This document shows positions 30,408 to 39,950 of a DNA stretch of 64,000 bases, one piece after another (position 1 is the first letter of the stretch; every line of letters begins with the position of its first letter). Below the pieces are notes generated by a model. The model saw only the letters and a list, made by a program, of their open reading frames with translations. It made no database searches and was not told where the DNA came from. The position numbers and the translations under genes were made by a program. Source of the stretch: Bicyclus anynana (Eukaryota; Arthropoda; Insecta; Lepidoptera; Nymphalidae); the NCBI RefSeq assembly GCF_947172395.1, contig NC_069093.1, positions 4,685,561-4,749,560 on the forward strand. The letters run 5' to 3'.

Positions 30408-31666
30408 CTGAAACAATATTAAAATTTTTAGAATTAAAAATGTGTACGTTAGTTTAAAAACCAATTCGGCTTGACAAGAAAAATTACAAACACAATAATA
30501 TAATATAGTAAGAACCAAAATTCATAGTGGCGCTAATCGCGAAAGTAAATAATTTAATACAGAAAAGTATGTAAATGAGCAGATTGGTTCTACATTACAT
30601 TTTTTAAAAATCAGAATGTATACGAAAAACCAAAAACATAAGATACATCATCTACAGGCTGCATCATCGCTTACCATCAGATGTGCACTAGCTTATATTA
30701 TTAATAAAATACTTTATTAAACATAATAAAGGTCACAATACAACACTGATTTGTGAGAGGGCAAACTCCTTCCAAGTTAATATTAGAATATCTATTCCAT
30801 TGTTCTAAAGAGGTAAAATTTATAAGGTTTAAACGGTTTAAAGGATACTATCTGGATCTACTAAACCTATTTTAAAAATTATTTTACCAATAGACGTCCA
30901 CGTTATACGCAAGTATTACATATAAGCTATTTTTTATCCCCATTATCCCACAGGAATGGGAATTACGAGGTTAAAACCGTGGGGTTTCTGATAATTTCTT
31001 TATAAAATAGCAATTAAGAATTATGTACTTCAGTTTCAAAAGGTGGCTTTGGTCCCGCTTCGAGTAGCAAAACGTTCCAATGTGATACTTCGCTGAGTCG
31101 GTTAGCTACTACACTGCCTGCAGATCCCGCACCAACTATAATAAAGTCAAACGTCTCCAGATCTAGAAAAAACGACGTATAAATTAGATTAAAAAAAAGA
31201 ATATATGACCAATAGGCTAGTTGGCCCTTTTTTTAAATGTTCTTATATAGATCATTATCGTTCTACTAGATTCAAAAATATTTTTTCATGTTATTTCGAG
31301 ACGTGATTACATGAAAATTTTAGTTTTTAAATGTGTTTTGACAATACGAGCCAAAACGCTGTCGGCCATGACAGTCTACATTTCCCCATATTTAATCCCC
31401 CAAAAACGGAAGCGTTTGACGAAAATATTCGTTAAAAATTACTTTGATGTACATCAAGTGACGTCACAAAATATCACATTCCCTTATGTATTTTTTATCA
31501 ACAACCAATTACGAATATTCTTACCAGGTACTTTGTTGAAGGAGTGATTCTTATCGGGAACAAAACATTGCGTTGCTGCGAAAAAGTTAAGAGCCGACGC
31601 GAATAGTTGCGGCGCCGCACCCGTCGTGGTAGCGCAGGCCCCATCACTGCAAATCAACAAAACCAT
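28839..31666 (-). CDS. GMC oxidoreductase, gene 2 (glucose dehydrogenase-like), three visible exons
   Basis: Exons: 31666-31525, 31162-31029, 30407-28839, with the same GT-AG boundaries and phases as gene 1. The model reads 614 residues. Motifs: IVGAGSAGSVVANRLSE Rossmann fold; GMC signature 1, GKVLGGSSSTNAMIYVRG; signature 2, GGVVNTPQLLMLSGI; catalytic His-548 in MSHQVGTSKMG; Asn-593 in SGNTNAPA. It should therefore be an active FAD-dependent oxidoreductase, likely secreted if the hydrophobic N-terminus (QLFASALNFFAATQCFV) is a signal peptide. It is the upstream member of a tandem pair with gene 1, separated by 1.9 kb. Coding parts are well conserved and introns differ in length. The substrate cannot be read from the sequence. 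Confidence 0.9.
30408..31028. other. Intron 2 of gene 2
   Basis: AT-rich. The part at 30940-30990 (CCACAGGAATGGGAATTACG, AAAACCGTGGGGTTTCTG) looks like a decayed Helitron end of the 28434-28629 type. Confidence 0.5.
31029..31162 (-). CDS. Gene 2 FAD-binding exon
   Basis: 134 nt between acceptor TTTCTAG and donor GAA|GTACAT. It encodes LETFDFIIVGAGSAGSVVAN... to EAGPKPPFETE. Confidence 0.92.
31525..31666 (-). CDS. Gene 2 first visible coding exon
   Basis: It encodes SDGACATTTGAAPQLFASAL... and ends at donor CCTG|GTAAGA, phase 1. The ATG at 31666-31664 gives MVLLICSDGAC. As in gene 1, a TTTGCAG acceptor-like sequence lies just inside (ends 31647), so an upstream start exon is possible. Confidence 0.7.
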
Positions 31667-31709
31667 CACATTTATATAGGCGAATTTCGTGTTTAATAAT
31701 TGAAACAAT

Positions 31710-31990
31710 AAGAGAGCCGATACGGAGAGTGTGGGTTCGATTCCGGTCCGGGGCATGCACCTCCAACTTTTCAGTTGTGTGCATTATAAGAAATTAAATA
31801 TCACGTGTCTCAAACGGTGAAGGAAAAACATCGTGAGGAAACCTGCATACCAGAGAATTTTCTCAATTCTCTGCGTGTGTGAAGTCTGCCAATCCGCATT
31901 GGGCCAGCGTGGTGGACTATTTACCCCTCTCATTCTGCGAGGAGACTCGAGCTCAGCATGAGCCGAATATGGGTTGATGACGACGAATTG
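31710..31990 (+). repeat. SINE-B upstream of gene 2
   Basis: GAGCCGATACGGAGAG-like head, GGGTTCGATTCC B box, GGGGCATGCACC and the body to GAGCCGAATATGGGTTGATG. It is opposite in orientation to the gene. Confidence 0.88.
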
Positions 31991-32094
31991 AAATAAATGA
32001 ATATTGATTTTATATGATTTGAATACCCCTCTAAACCAAGGCAAAATTCTAATTTACAGAGAATACCTAATTATCAGTCCTAATATTATTTTAT

Positions 32095-32430
32095 TTTGAC
32101 GGCCTCCGTGGCGCAGTGGTATGCGCGGTGGATTTACAAGACGGAGGTCCTGGGTTCGAACCCCGGCTGGACCGATTGAGGTTTTCTTAATTGGTCCAGG
32201 TCTGGCTGGTGGGAGGCTTCGGCCGTGGCTAGTTACCACCCTACCGACAAAGACGTACCGCCAAGCGATTTAGCGTTCCGGTACGATGTCGTGTAGAAAC
32301 CGAAAGGGGTGTGGATTTTCATCCTCCTCCTAACAAGCTAGCCCGCTTCCATCTTAGACTGCATCATCACTTACCATCAGGTGAGATTGTAGTCAAGGGC
32401 TAACTTATAAAGAATAAAAAAAAAAAAATT
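32095..32430 (+). repeat. SINE-A, complete copy
   Basis: Best SINE-A copy here: GACGGCCTCCGTGGCGCAGT (A box), CCTGGGTTCGAACCCC (B box), linker, full body, GGGCTAACTTATAAAGAA and a long A tail. The two boxes indicate Pol III transcription of a tRNA-derived SINE. A repeated AATTATCAGTC lies at 32069-32079 and 32455-32465, a possible target duplication, though it does not abut the 5' end exactly. Confidence 0.92.
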
Positions 32431-32517
32431 AAAAAAAAAATCTCTGATAAAAAAAATTATCAGTCAAAAGTAATATTTTTTGCATTAGTTTCAATAATTT
32501 TAACAGCATCAATGTGA

Positions 32518-32553
32518 TTCAGCTAGACCAATACCGGTATTGGTTCAGCTGAA
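32518..32553. promoter_or_regulatory. 36-bp palindrome with paired CCAAT/E-box motifs upstream of gene 2
   Basis: The symmetry centre is CC|GG at 32535/32536. The arms are TTCAGCTAGACCAATACC and its near-complement, with two mismatched pairs. The right half carries the 15-mer shared with the gene 1 upstream region. Confidence 0.5.
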
Positions 32554-32694
32554 GCCAATTTTATTGTATATTATGTTTGATTAACTTAATAAATATCATT
32601 ATAATTTTTACAAAAGAATTACGTCTTCAAAATGCACTAAAAACTAAAAAATTATTGGCGACAAGTGTTGTCAAGGTGAAATATAATTATAGTT

Positions 32695-32965
32695 GAAAAC
32701 CGGCTTCAAAAAAAGAGGAGGTACAAAATTTTTCGTAATCTTTTACCGAACTTTTTTTTTTAGGAGGAAAAAAAATCCTCATGGACATCCTGAACCGGAT
32801 AGTGCCGGACTCCTACTGGCTTAAAAAAGCCCCTCCTGACCCCAAGGCGTTGTTGTTCCTGCCAATTCGACCTAACACCAACACCCTTGTCTATGTATCA
32901 CCGAGCTCTATTTCTTTCTATTTCGAATTGTTCGTAATCTTTTACCGACCTGCCTATCGATTAAA
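32695..32965. mobile_element. MITE-like element related to the CCGACTTCAAAA family
   Basis: AAACCGGCTTCAAAAAAAGA and TTCGTAATCTTTTACCGAAC occur near the start, and TTCGTAATCTTTTACCGACC recurs near the end. The interior carries ATGGACATCCTGAACCGG, an ORF-like stretch without recognised similarity. Confidence 0.4.
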
Positions 32966-33341
32966 TAGCATGTATCCATGCTATGCTATGCGTAGGAGTA
33001 CCAATTTAAAATGTAAACCAGTGTATCCTTTTAAATCACAGGAATAAGATCAAGTATAAGATCATTTATTTTCATAACTACGTAGAATAGACACGTAGAA
33101 TAGCTGTCATATAAGTTTGAAACCCTCCTAACTAATTTTTTTTTTTTAATTTTAAATGGTCGCCTTTACTTACCACCATATCATGACATTACTTGACGTT
33201 TCAAAAGTGCTGGTAAACTAAGCCTAATTGAAATAAATGAATTTTGAAATATTGGTCTCAGTGTATTGCCATTTACGTGGCATATAATTTACATGTCAGG
33301 TAAATAGCAATGTTTTAGAATGTAATTTAATAATATTAGTA

Positions 33342-33525
33342 TCTTATATTATAAAGAGAAAAGATTTGATTGTTTGTTTGCATTGAGTAGGCTTCGAAAC
33401 TACTGAATCGATTTTGAAATTTTTTTACCATAAAAAGGCACGTTATTTGTGAGTGTCAAAGGCTTGTATTTTACCCCTATATTTGTACAGGAAGAGGGCG
33501 CGGGTGAAACCGCTGGGCAAGTACA
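33342..33525 (+). mobile_element. Helitron fragment (28434-28629 family)
   Basis: ATTATAAAGAGAAAAGATTT, GCATTGAGTAGGCTTCGAAAC and a terminal GGCGCGGGTGAAACCGC dyad. The CTAG end is mutated to CAAG. Confidence 0.55.
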
Positions 33526-34639
33526 TTAAAAAGATCCACTCGTATACGAGCTTAGCTTAGCTTATATTTAATAAGAATGGACTTGTTTCGCACCCAAATT
33601 CACCAATAAAAAAGTCTGTCGTTTTTTGAGGGGGACGAGGTAAACTCACACATCGAAAACATTTAACGCCATTAAGTATATTCTGAGTCCATACACTACA
33701 CACAACTATAAATTTGACTCGAAATACACACACGCGTAATTTTTACACAGATACTAATAAACACATTGCTTAGACTATCCACAGATTAAATACATAGAAT
33801 ATTCGATTACTGATCGATGTTTGGCTGTTTCGTCAAAAGAATCGATTCTTTTTATAAATTGTTTTTATTAAAAATTTGATAAAATTAAGGTTTAAATACT
33901 TTCAAATGAAACGTTACTCCATCTTTTAGTAAACTACAAGTTTTTGGCCGTTTTTTATGCAATTTAACTACACAAACCGGCATTTTTAGGGAGCTCTTTA
34001 CACGAAAACGATTACAACAATGAAACATCGATTCTGTAGCAACAGTTTTTATAAACGCGTTAGATCATAGATTTTTGATCTTTGCCAGAGGGGTAATAAG
34101 GTAAGGTTAGCGAGGCAAGTCCTGTTATTAATGGTCGAAGTATACGAGTAATATCATACACACACAATGTAACGATGAATATATTTATGAAATTTTATTA
34201 AAAAGTATAAAATTAAACATAAATTGTTCTGCACTAAATAATCTAAGTAAACCATTAAGAACGGGCTGACTTACTGTGACATTGTTAGAATTTAAAACTA
34301 CTGCATTAAATTACTGAATACATGTCTAGTTCTGAAAAAATATGTACATAATTAACATTAAAGACATTTAATATGATAAACTTTTCGTAACATAATGTAG
34401 TTTGTTTATTACATTTTCTTTAAAACCACAATAATTGGTACCTAGTTTTTCTTGGGATTGCAACAAAACTTTATCTTGACAGATATAATATTATTATTTG
34501 TTGTCTCTGTTGCAGTCCATAATTCTATGGTTTTAACAAAGATGTCCTGGGTTATTTTAAATTTCTAATTTGGTTTCAGTCTGTTCTGGTGGTAAGAGGT
34601 TGGCCGTTGCTAGTTATCACTGGTATATATGCGTTTTTT
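33526..34639. other. No gene seen
   Basis: AT-rich sequence. The words ATCGATTCTTTTTATAAATTG (33840) and ATCGATTCTGTAGC ... TTTTTATAAACGCG (34027) are similar, suggesting a decayed internal repeat. No supported ORF. Confidence 0.4.
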
Positions 34640-34644
34640 TGTTC

Positions 34645-34925
34645 ATAAGTTAGCCCTTGACTATAATTTCACCTGATGGTAAGTGAGGATGCAATCTAAT
34701 ATGGAAGCGGGCTAACTTGTTAGGAGGAGGATGAAAATCCACACCATTTTTTGGTTTCTAAATGACATCGTACCGGAACGCTAAATCGCTTGGCGGTAAA
34801 TCTTTGCCTGTAACAAGCCTCTAACCGAAGCTTCCCACCAGCCAGACCTGGACCAATTAAGAAAACCTTTATCGGTCCAGCCGGGGATCGAACCCAGAAC
34901 CTCCGTCTAAGTCCACCACGCAACT
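34645..34925 (-). repeat. SINE-A copy
   Basis: Reverse SINE-A from the GTTAGCCCTTGAC tail to a B box (GGGTTCGATCCC) and CCTCCGTC. The A-box end is degraded. Confidence 0.85.
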
Positions 34926-35139
34926 TCATCCTCATATTGGTCATTGAACAATGAAAAATGTTTTAGAAAAACTTTACGTAATTACTTTATACGAGTACAT
35001 GTTAACTAAAACCGTATGACAGCTAATTACTCGTAATAATTATAACCTGCGACTATCTATTAATTACAAGGAATCCATTAAAATTGGTAATGTGTACTAT
35101 AAACAACCGGTTCGATAACTGCTATTATTCATCTTCTCT

Positions 35140-35373
35140 ACTATATAAAAATAAGTCGGGTTTTCCTTCCTGACGCTATAACTCCAGAAGGGGTAGGGTA
35201 GGGGTAGGGTAGGGATAGGGTAGGAGTAGGGTAGGGGTATGGTAGGAGTAGGATAGGGTAGGGTAGGGTAGAGTTAGGGGTAGGGGTAGGGTATGAATAG
35301 GGTAGGGATAGGTTAGGGGTAGTTGAAAGTTTACATCGACTTTCACGCGGACGAAGTCGCGGGCGTCCGCTAG
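35140..35373 (+). mobile_element. Helitron (Hel-2) with long GGGTA minisatellite
   Basis: It starts TCTACTATATAAAAATAAGT, with CTGACGCTATAACTCCAGAA, then a (GGGTA)n array with variants at 35190-35320. It ends CACGCGGACG...CGTCCGCTAG followed by T. GCGGACG/CGTCCGC is a perfect terminal hairpin stem. Confidence 0.7.
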
Positions 35374-35499
35374 TATTTCATAGATACGTATTGCATACTG
35401 GTATTGAATTTATAACATTCTCCTTTTTTGACTCTGTTAAAATATAGAAAAGTCCTGAACGCCTTCAAGGAAAACGGTACGGCTGTGCTTTGTTCCTCT

Positions 35500-35755
35500 T
35501 TGGTGGGGACTGGTACACCTTATCTTACCTTATCAGCCGATACACGTCCACTGCTGGACACAGGCCTCTTGCATGGACCTCCAAGCACAACGGTCTCGAG
35601 CCGCCTGCATCCAGCGGCTCCCTGCAACCCGCTTGACATCCTCCGTCCACCTAGTGGGGGGTCGACCAACACTGTGCTTTCCGGTGCGGGGTCGTCATTC
35701 CAGCACCTTGAAACCTCAACGTCCATCGGCTCTTCGAACTATGTGGCCTATGTTA
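35500..35755 (-). pseudogene. RTE-type LINE 3' fragment
   Basis: The minus-strand translation includes VLVDPPLGGRRMSSGLQGAA and the terminal CKRPVSSSGRV, the RTE C-terminus. It has frame changes and no tail. Confidence 0.7.
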
Positions 35756-35759
35756 TTCG

Positions 35760-36371
35760 GTGAATAACATTTTATTATTTTTCATATGGTTATGGTGGTA
35801 TTATATGGTTATATATATTCATGGTATTTTTCAACAGTGAGCCGAATATATGGGTTGTTAATAATGTTATGTGGTTAAAATATATGACAAACTACCAGTG
35901 GCGAAGAATAGAATTTAGATGAAGGTAAGCCGTCCCAAAGAAAAGCGTTCATACGGCGTAATGCAAACTTCGGTTTCTCATATACCGAGATACAGTACAA
36001 AAATGAATACCAATGAATGCATTGATTTTAAAGGTAACCCGGTGGAAATCAGCTTATATGAACTCTTCGCCGCTTCAAATTACTTACTTAACAACGTATT
36101 CAATCAAAAGCTTCCATATTTTATTTGACATGACAGTAATTCCCATCCTGGCGAATAAATAATTTAAGACATTAAAGTACACTGAAAATGAATATTCCTA
36201 ATTACAAAGGGGCTACAATTACGTTATAAATCTTATCAAGGGGTGAATAAGGAAGAGCGATGAATATAAATCAAGAACTCCGGCTCAGGAAGGGGGTTAT
36301 CTTTATCTTTGAGGATAGGATTCGCAACGCACTGCTTAATACAGTAAATACGTAATCCAAGTAATATATTT
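35760..36371. other. No gene seen
   Basis: There is a short SINE-B scrap at about 35836-35862 (CAGTGAGCCGAATATATGGG). A 69-codon ORF at 35919-36128 has no recognised similarity or motif. Confidence 0.4.
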
Positions 36372-36617
36372 ATACATTATCAACCCATATTCGGCTCACG
36401 AGTCTCGAGTCTCCTCTCAGAATAAGAGGGGTTAGGCCAATAGTCCACCACGCTGGCCCAGTGCTGATTGGCAGACTTCACAAACGCAGAGAATTCTGTG
36501 GTATGCAGGTTTCCTCACGATGTTTGGAAAGTTGGAGGTGCAAGCCCCGGATCGGATTCGAACCCACACCCTCCGGAATCGGAGGCAGAGGTCATATCCA
36601 CTGGGCTATCTCGGCTC
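36372..36617 (-). repeat. SINE-B copy with internal deletion
   Basis: CCCATATTCGGCTCACGAGT through GGATTCGAACCCACACCC and CCACTGGGCTATC. The CACGTGAT segment is missing. Confidence 0.85.
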
Positions 36618-36800
36618 TAATATATTTATAACGTACTCGTAAATGTAAAAGAAAAACCTAAAATATGTAAAAGAAATATGTGTTGCACTCGGAGAATGCC
36701 GCGGTAAAGCTATTACATAGTATTATCAACTTAAGCAATTATAATTATTTATTTTACTTTTGCAGTATTTTTTTCTCTTTAGAAAAGAATAAAATTAAAA

Positions 36801-37105
36801 AAAAAAATACAACCGACTTCAAAATCACAAAAATGTTTCCACTAAAGTAAAAAGCGAAAAATAACATCAAACTTCTGTGTGCTTAGTGGGAGTTTACCAA
36901 ACGCTATCGACGGCGGCACCGTCGCGTAAATCGAACACACGTTAATTATACGGTTTACGTTATCAGTCTGAGTACGAGTTCTAATTAGCTTTTCACATTA
37001 CGCAGAGTGTGCTTCTTTTTATAAACGAAGTATAGGAATACGCACAGGCTTGAAGGCTTTTTTTGTGATTTTGAAGTCGGTTGTATTTCTTTATTATTTT
37101 TTTTT
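36801..37105. mobile_element. MITE with 27-bp perfect inverted termini
   Basis: ATACAACCGACTTCAAAATC at the left matches GATTTTGAAGTCGGTTGTAT at the right as perfect inverted repeats, extending through ACAAAAA. The interior AAAAGCGAAAAATAACATC matches 15640-15665. Confidence 0.75.
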
Positions 37106-37369
37106 ATTTTTCCCTTTTTAGTGAAAACATGTTCTAAGTCTAAAAAAATATTAAGTATTTTTTGGTTATAAATCTTTAAACCACGACAATATTTTGTTAT
37201 AGTTAGTACTCACATGTATTCGTATCTCGGTACAATCAACCAAACCAATTTCAAAAGTACTATTTTAACATTTGATAATCACTCCACCTTTTTTACCCCT
37301 ACGAAATATGAATATTCAAAATCTTCTTTGTTTCTTTTTCTTCTCATCCTCAATCACTATACTCCTAAT

Positions 37370-37885
37370 GACAGTCACAACCCATCTAGGTGAAAAGTTA
37401 TCATCAATTTAACCAAGCCCAATAACATGGTAGCTACTGTACACTATTGAGGAGTAACTTTAAATGTCTTTTGTCTCTATCATGAGACCCCATATGATAG
37501 TCACGACCCATCTAGATGTAAAGTTCTTATCAATATAAATTAATCAAGCCCAATCACAACTTAGTTACTGTAAACCGTTAAGAAGTTCCCGTAAGTGTCC
37601 CTCGTCTCCATCACCAGACCCTTAAGACAGTCACAGCCCACCTAGATGTAAAGTTCTCATTAATACAAATTAATCAAGCCCAAACACAAGGTAGCTACTG
37701 TAAACCGTTTAGAAGTTCCCTTAAGTGTCCCTCGTCTTCATCACCAGACCCCTAATGACAGTCACAACCCATCTAGATGTTAAGTTCTCATCAATACAAA
37801 TTAATCAAGCACAAACACAAGGAGCTACTGTAAACCGTTGAGGAGTTCTCTCGTCTGTGCTTTGACTCCATCATCAGATCGACTC
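37370..37885 (+). repeat. ~116-131-bp tandem repeat, four units
   Basis: Units begin near 37381, 37497, 37627 and 37758. Each has AGTCACAACCCATCTAG, AATTAATCAAGCCCAA and GCTACTGTAAACCGTT. The array ends before 37900. A CCGAC-type motif at 38150 (TTTTTTGTCGGTTAAAAATG) suggests that the array is internal to a larger element starting at 36801. Confidence 0.85.
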
Positions 37886-38054
37886 CAGACCTTCATTGAA
37901 TTATAATGCTTTAAAATACTTAATGAAAACATTTACAACACACTAGTTGCCTCTATAATATTCGAAAGTTCCCCTCAATTTCTCCAGGATCCCATTATTA
38001 TCCTGACATGATTTCTATGGGACCAATTGGAAAGCATACCCTTTCAAACAAAAA

Positions 38055-38163
38055 ATAATTTTTCAAATAGGTTCAGGCGTCTTCGAGTAATCGGTAAACA
38101 TATATATAAAAAAAAAGATTCCGACAAATTGATAACCTCCTCCTTTTTTGTCGGTTAAAAATG
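38055..38163. repeat. Right end of a TCGGTT-terminated element
   Basis: GATAACCTCCTCCTTTTTTG then TCGGTTAAAAATG resembles the right end at 15800-15825. It may close the 36801-38163 composite. Confidence 0.45.
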
Positions 38164-38499
38164 TAACGTGTTCAGACCGCAATCCAAAATCTATCACTAC
38201 AGGTAAAAAGAATATTCAACGATAAATCAGCATTAGGTTTCAGTTAGATACGAGTACAATCATGACGTAGGGTACCTACTGTTTTATTCTATCCTGTGGC
38301 AGGGAACATTGAAAATGCAATGGACTGTATCGCAGGATTCGAGGACGCTTCGGGTTTTAATTAACTCTATCGAGCGGCGAACGATCGTTTATTCGCTTTT
38401 GTAGTCGTGTAGCATTATGAAACTTAGATGCAATCACTGCTATGGACGAAATTATGCGAGCAAATCAATCCATTAACAATACCCCGCTTACCTTCCTAA

Positions 38500-38940
38500 T
38501 TGGTTTGTTATATTCCATTGCAAAAGGAGAGTGTTCAGTAGACAAAAGTCTTCGAACAATGCGTGTTGCCAGTACCTATGGTTTCGAGACTTGGTCGCTA
38601 ACTATGGGCCTCATAAGATGGCTCAGAGTCACACAGCGGGCGATGGAACGAGCTATGTTAGGAGTATCTCTGCGTGATCGAATCAGAAATGAGGAGATCC
38701 GCAGAAGAACCAAAGTCGCTGACATAGCGAACGACGAGTTGCGAAGCTGAAGTTGCGGTCCCAAAGTGCTGGAATGGCGACCCCGCTCTAGAAAGCGCAG
38801 TGTTGGTAACCCCCCACCAGGTGGACTAAACGAGTCGCAGGGATTCGCTAGATGCAGGTGGCTCAGTATCGTTATGTTTGGAAGTCCCTACAAAAGGCCT
38901 ATGTCCTGCAGTGGACGTCCATCGGGTGATATGATGAAAT
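38500..38940 (+). pseudogene. RTE-type LINE C-terminal fragment
   Basis: Frame: YGFETWSLTMGLIRWLRVTQ, RAMERAMLGVSLRDRIRNEE, IRRRTKVADIA, then, after a shift, KVLEWRP-type and RPMSCSGRPSGD. It is a 5'-truncated, frameshifted copy of the family at 54700 and 60295. Confidence 0.75.
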
Positions 38941-39006
38941 ATCTTTTTCTTTAAAAATTTTAAATATCAACTTATAACCACATTATTTACAATTTACATG
39001 ATAACA

Positions 39007-39138
39007 AAAGCTTGTCGCGAGGTTTAATTACCTATCAGTACGTAATAAAATTGAAATTGAAAATATAATAAAGTTACCAGATCAATTTTAATAATTAAAT
39101 TGGTATTAGTTTATTTTCAAATTGCGCGACAAGCTTTT
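39007..39138. mobile_element. Short inverted-repeat element
   Basis: AAAAGCTTGTCGCG at 39007 and CGCGACAAGCTTTT at 39125-39138 are perfect 14-bp inverted repeats around an AT-rich core. It could be a very small MITE. Confidence 0.5.
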
Positions 39139-39754
39139 AATACCATATTAGCATATAAATTGTATATAATGAGGTTTAAGTTAATAGTTAAAATTAAAAA
39201 TATATATATTTAGAGCGTATAAATAAAAGTTTATTTTTTCAAATTTAGTTATTTATCGTTTTTTTAGTTATTTCTGACTATGTTCATATTTTCAAAGTAC
39301 TCTTAATAAGCCCTTTCATTTGATACCCATATTGAAGACAACATAACGTGCATTGTCATCCAAAGTTAACGTGTATATAAAATTTCAGCTTAATCGGTTT
39401 TATATGTACTTCAAAATTGAGTTCAAAGAATCCACCGTAACATACGAGTACATATATCCATTGCTAGTTAAATAAAAGCTTTTAAAAAATACGTGATTTT
39501 TTCTGGGAGCTTACTGTGCCTGGGAGACTAACATTCCGAAGGACCACAGTATAAAGGTGAATAAATATTATGACCTAACAAATGAATTAACTAAAAATGG
39601 CTATGTAGTTAGTCTGTACGCCGTAGAAGTAGGTGCGATAGGATTACCAGCAAAGTGCAGCTTCTATATTAGAACGAGTATCCAAAGCTGCTCTTATAGA
39701 ATCTTACCAAATTTGGCTAGGCAGGGAGAACAGCACGAGAGAGAAAGGGACTGT

Positions 39755-39895
39755 TGATCGATCGTCAAGGAATTCCTTAACCCTACATCCAATAGTCACA
39801 AGTCCTGGACTTTGCTTGGTGTTTTTCTATCTACCATGCGATGGACCCGGCACCTGCATGGTGAATTTGTGGAATGTTAAGATATTCGTCTCTCT
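39755..39895. repeat. Dispersed repeat, inverted relative of 2594-2760
   Basis: GATCGTCAAGGAATTCCTTA, ACCCTACATCCAATAGTCAC and CCCGGCACCTGCATGGTGAA are the reverse complements of the 2.6-kb repeat blocks. Confidence 0.5.
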
Positions 39896-39950
39896 AATAC
39901 TCCTACTCTCGTATCTAATGAAATCATTATTATTCTTTATTTACTAGAAT

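Noticed and set aside
30408..30518. N-terminal extension of the gene 2 large ORF (MVLTILYYC...)
   Set aside because: This part lies upstream of a good TTTCAG acceptor and is intron. The FAD-binding domain is encoded by the upstream 134-nt exon, and gene 1 has the same boundary.
32095..32175. Functional tRNA gene
   Set aside because: A and B boxes are present, but the sequence continues into the SINE-A body and recurs many times in the window. It is a SINE head, not a tRNA gene.
32781..33047. Possible gene starting MDILNRIVPDSYWLKK
   Set aside because: It is embedded in a MITE-like repeat with CCGAC-type ends, has no known domain, and the frame soon turns into AT-rich sequence.
35190..35320. 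Interstitial telomere repeat
   Set aside because: The unit is GGGTA, not the insect telomere TTAGG, and it lies inside a Helitron with a clear terminal hairpin.
37370..37885. CRISPR-like array
   Set aside because: The units are contiguous, diverged ~116-131-bp tandem repeats without unique spacers, in a eukaryotic genome.
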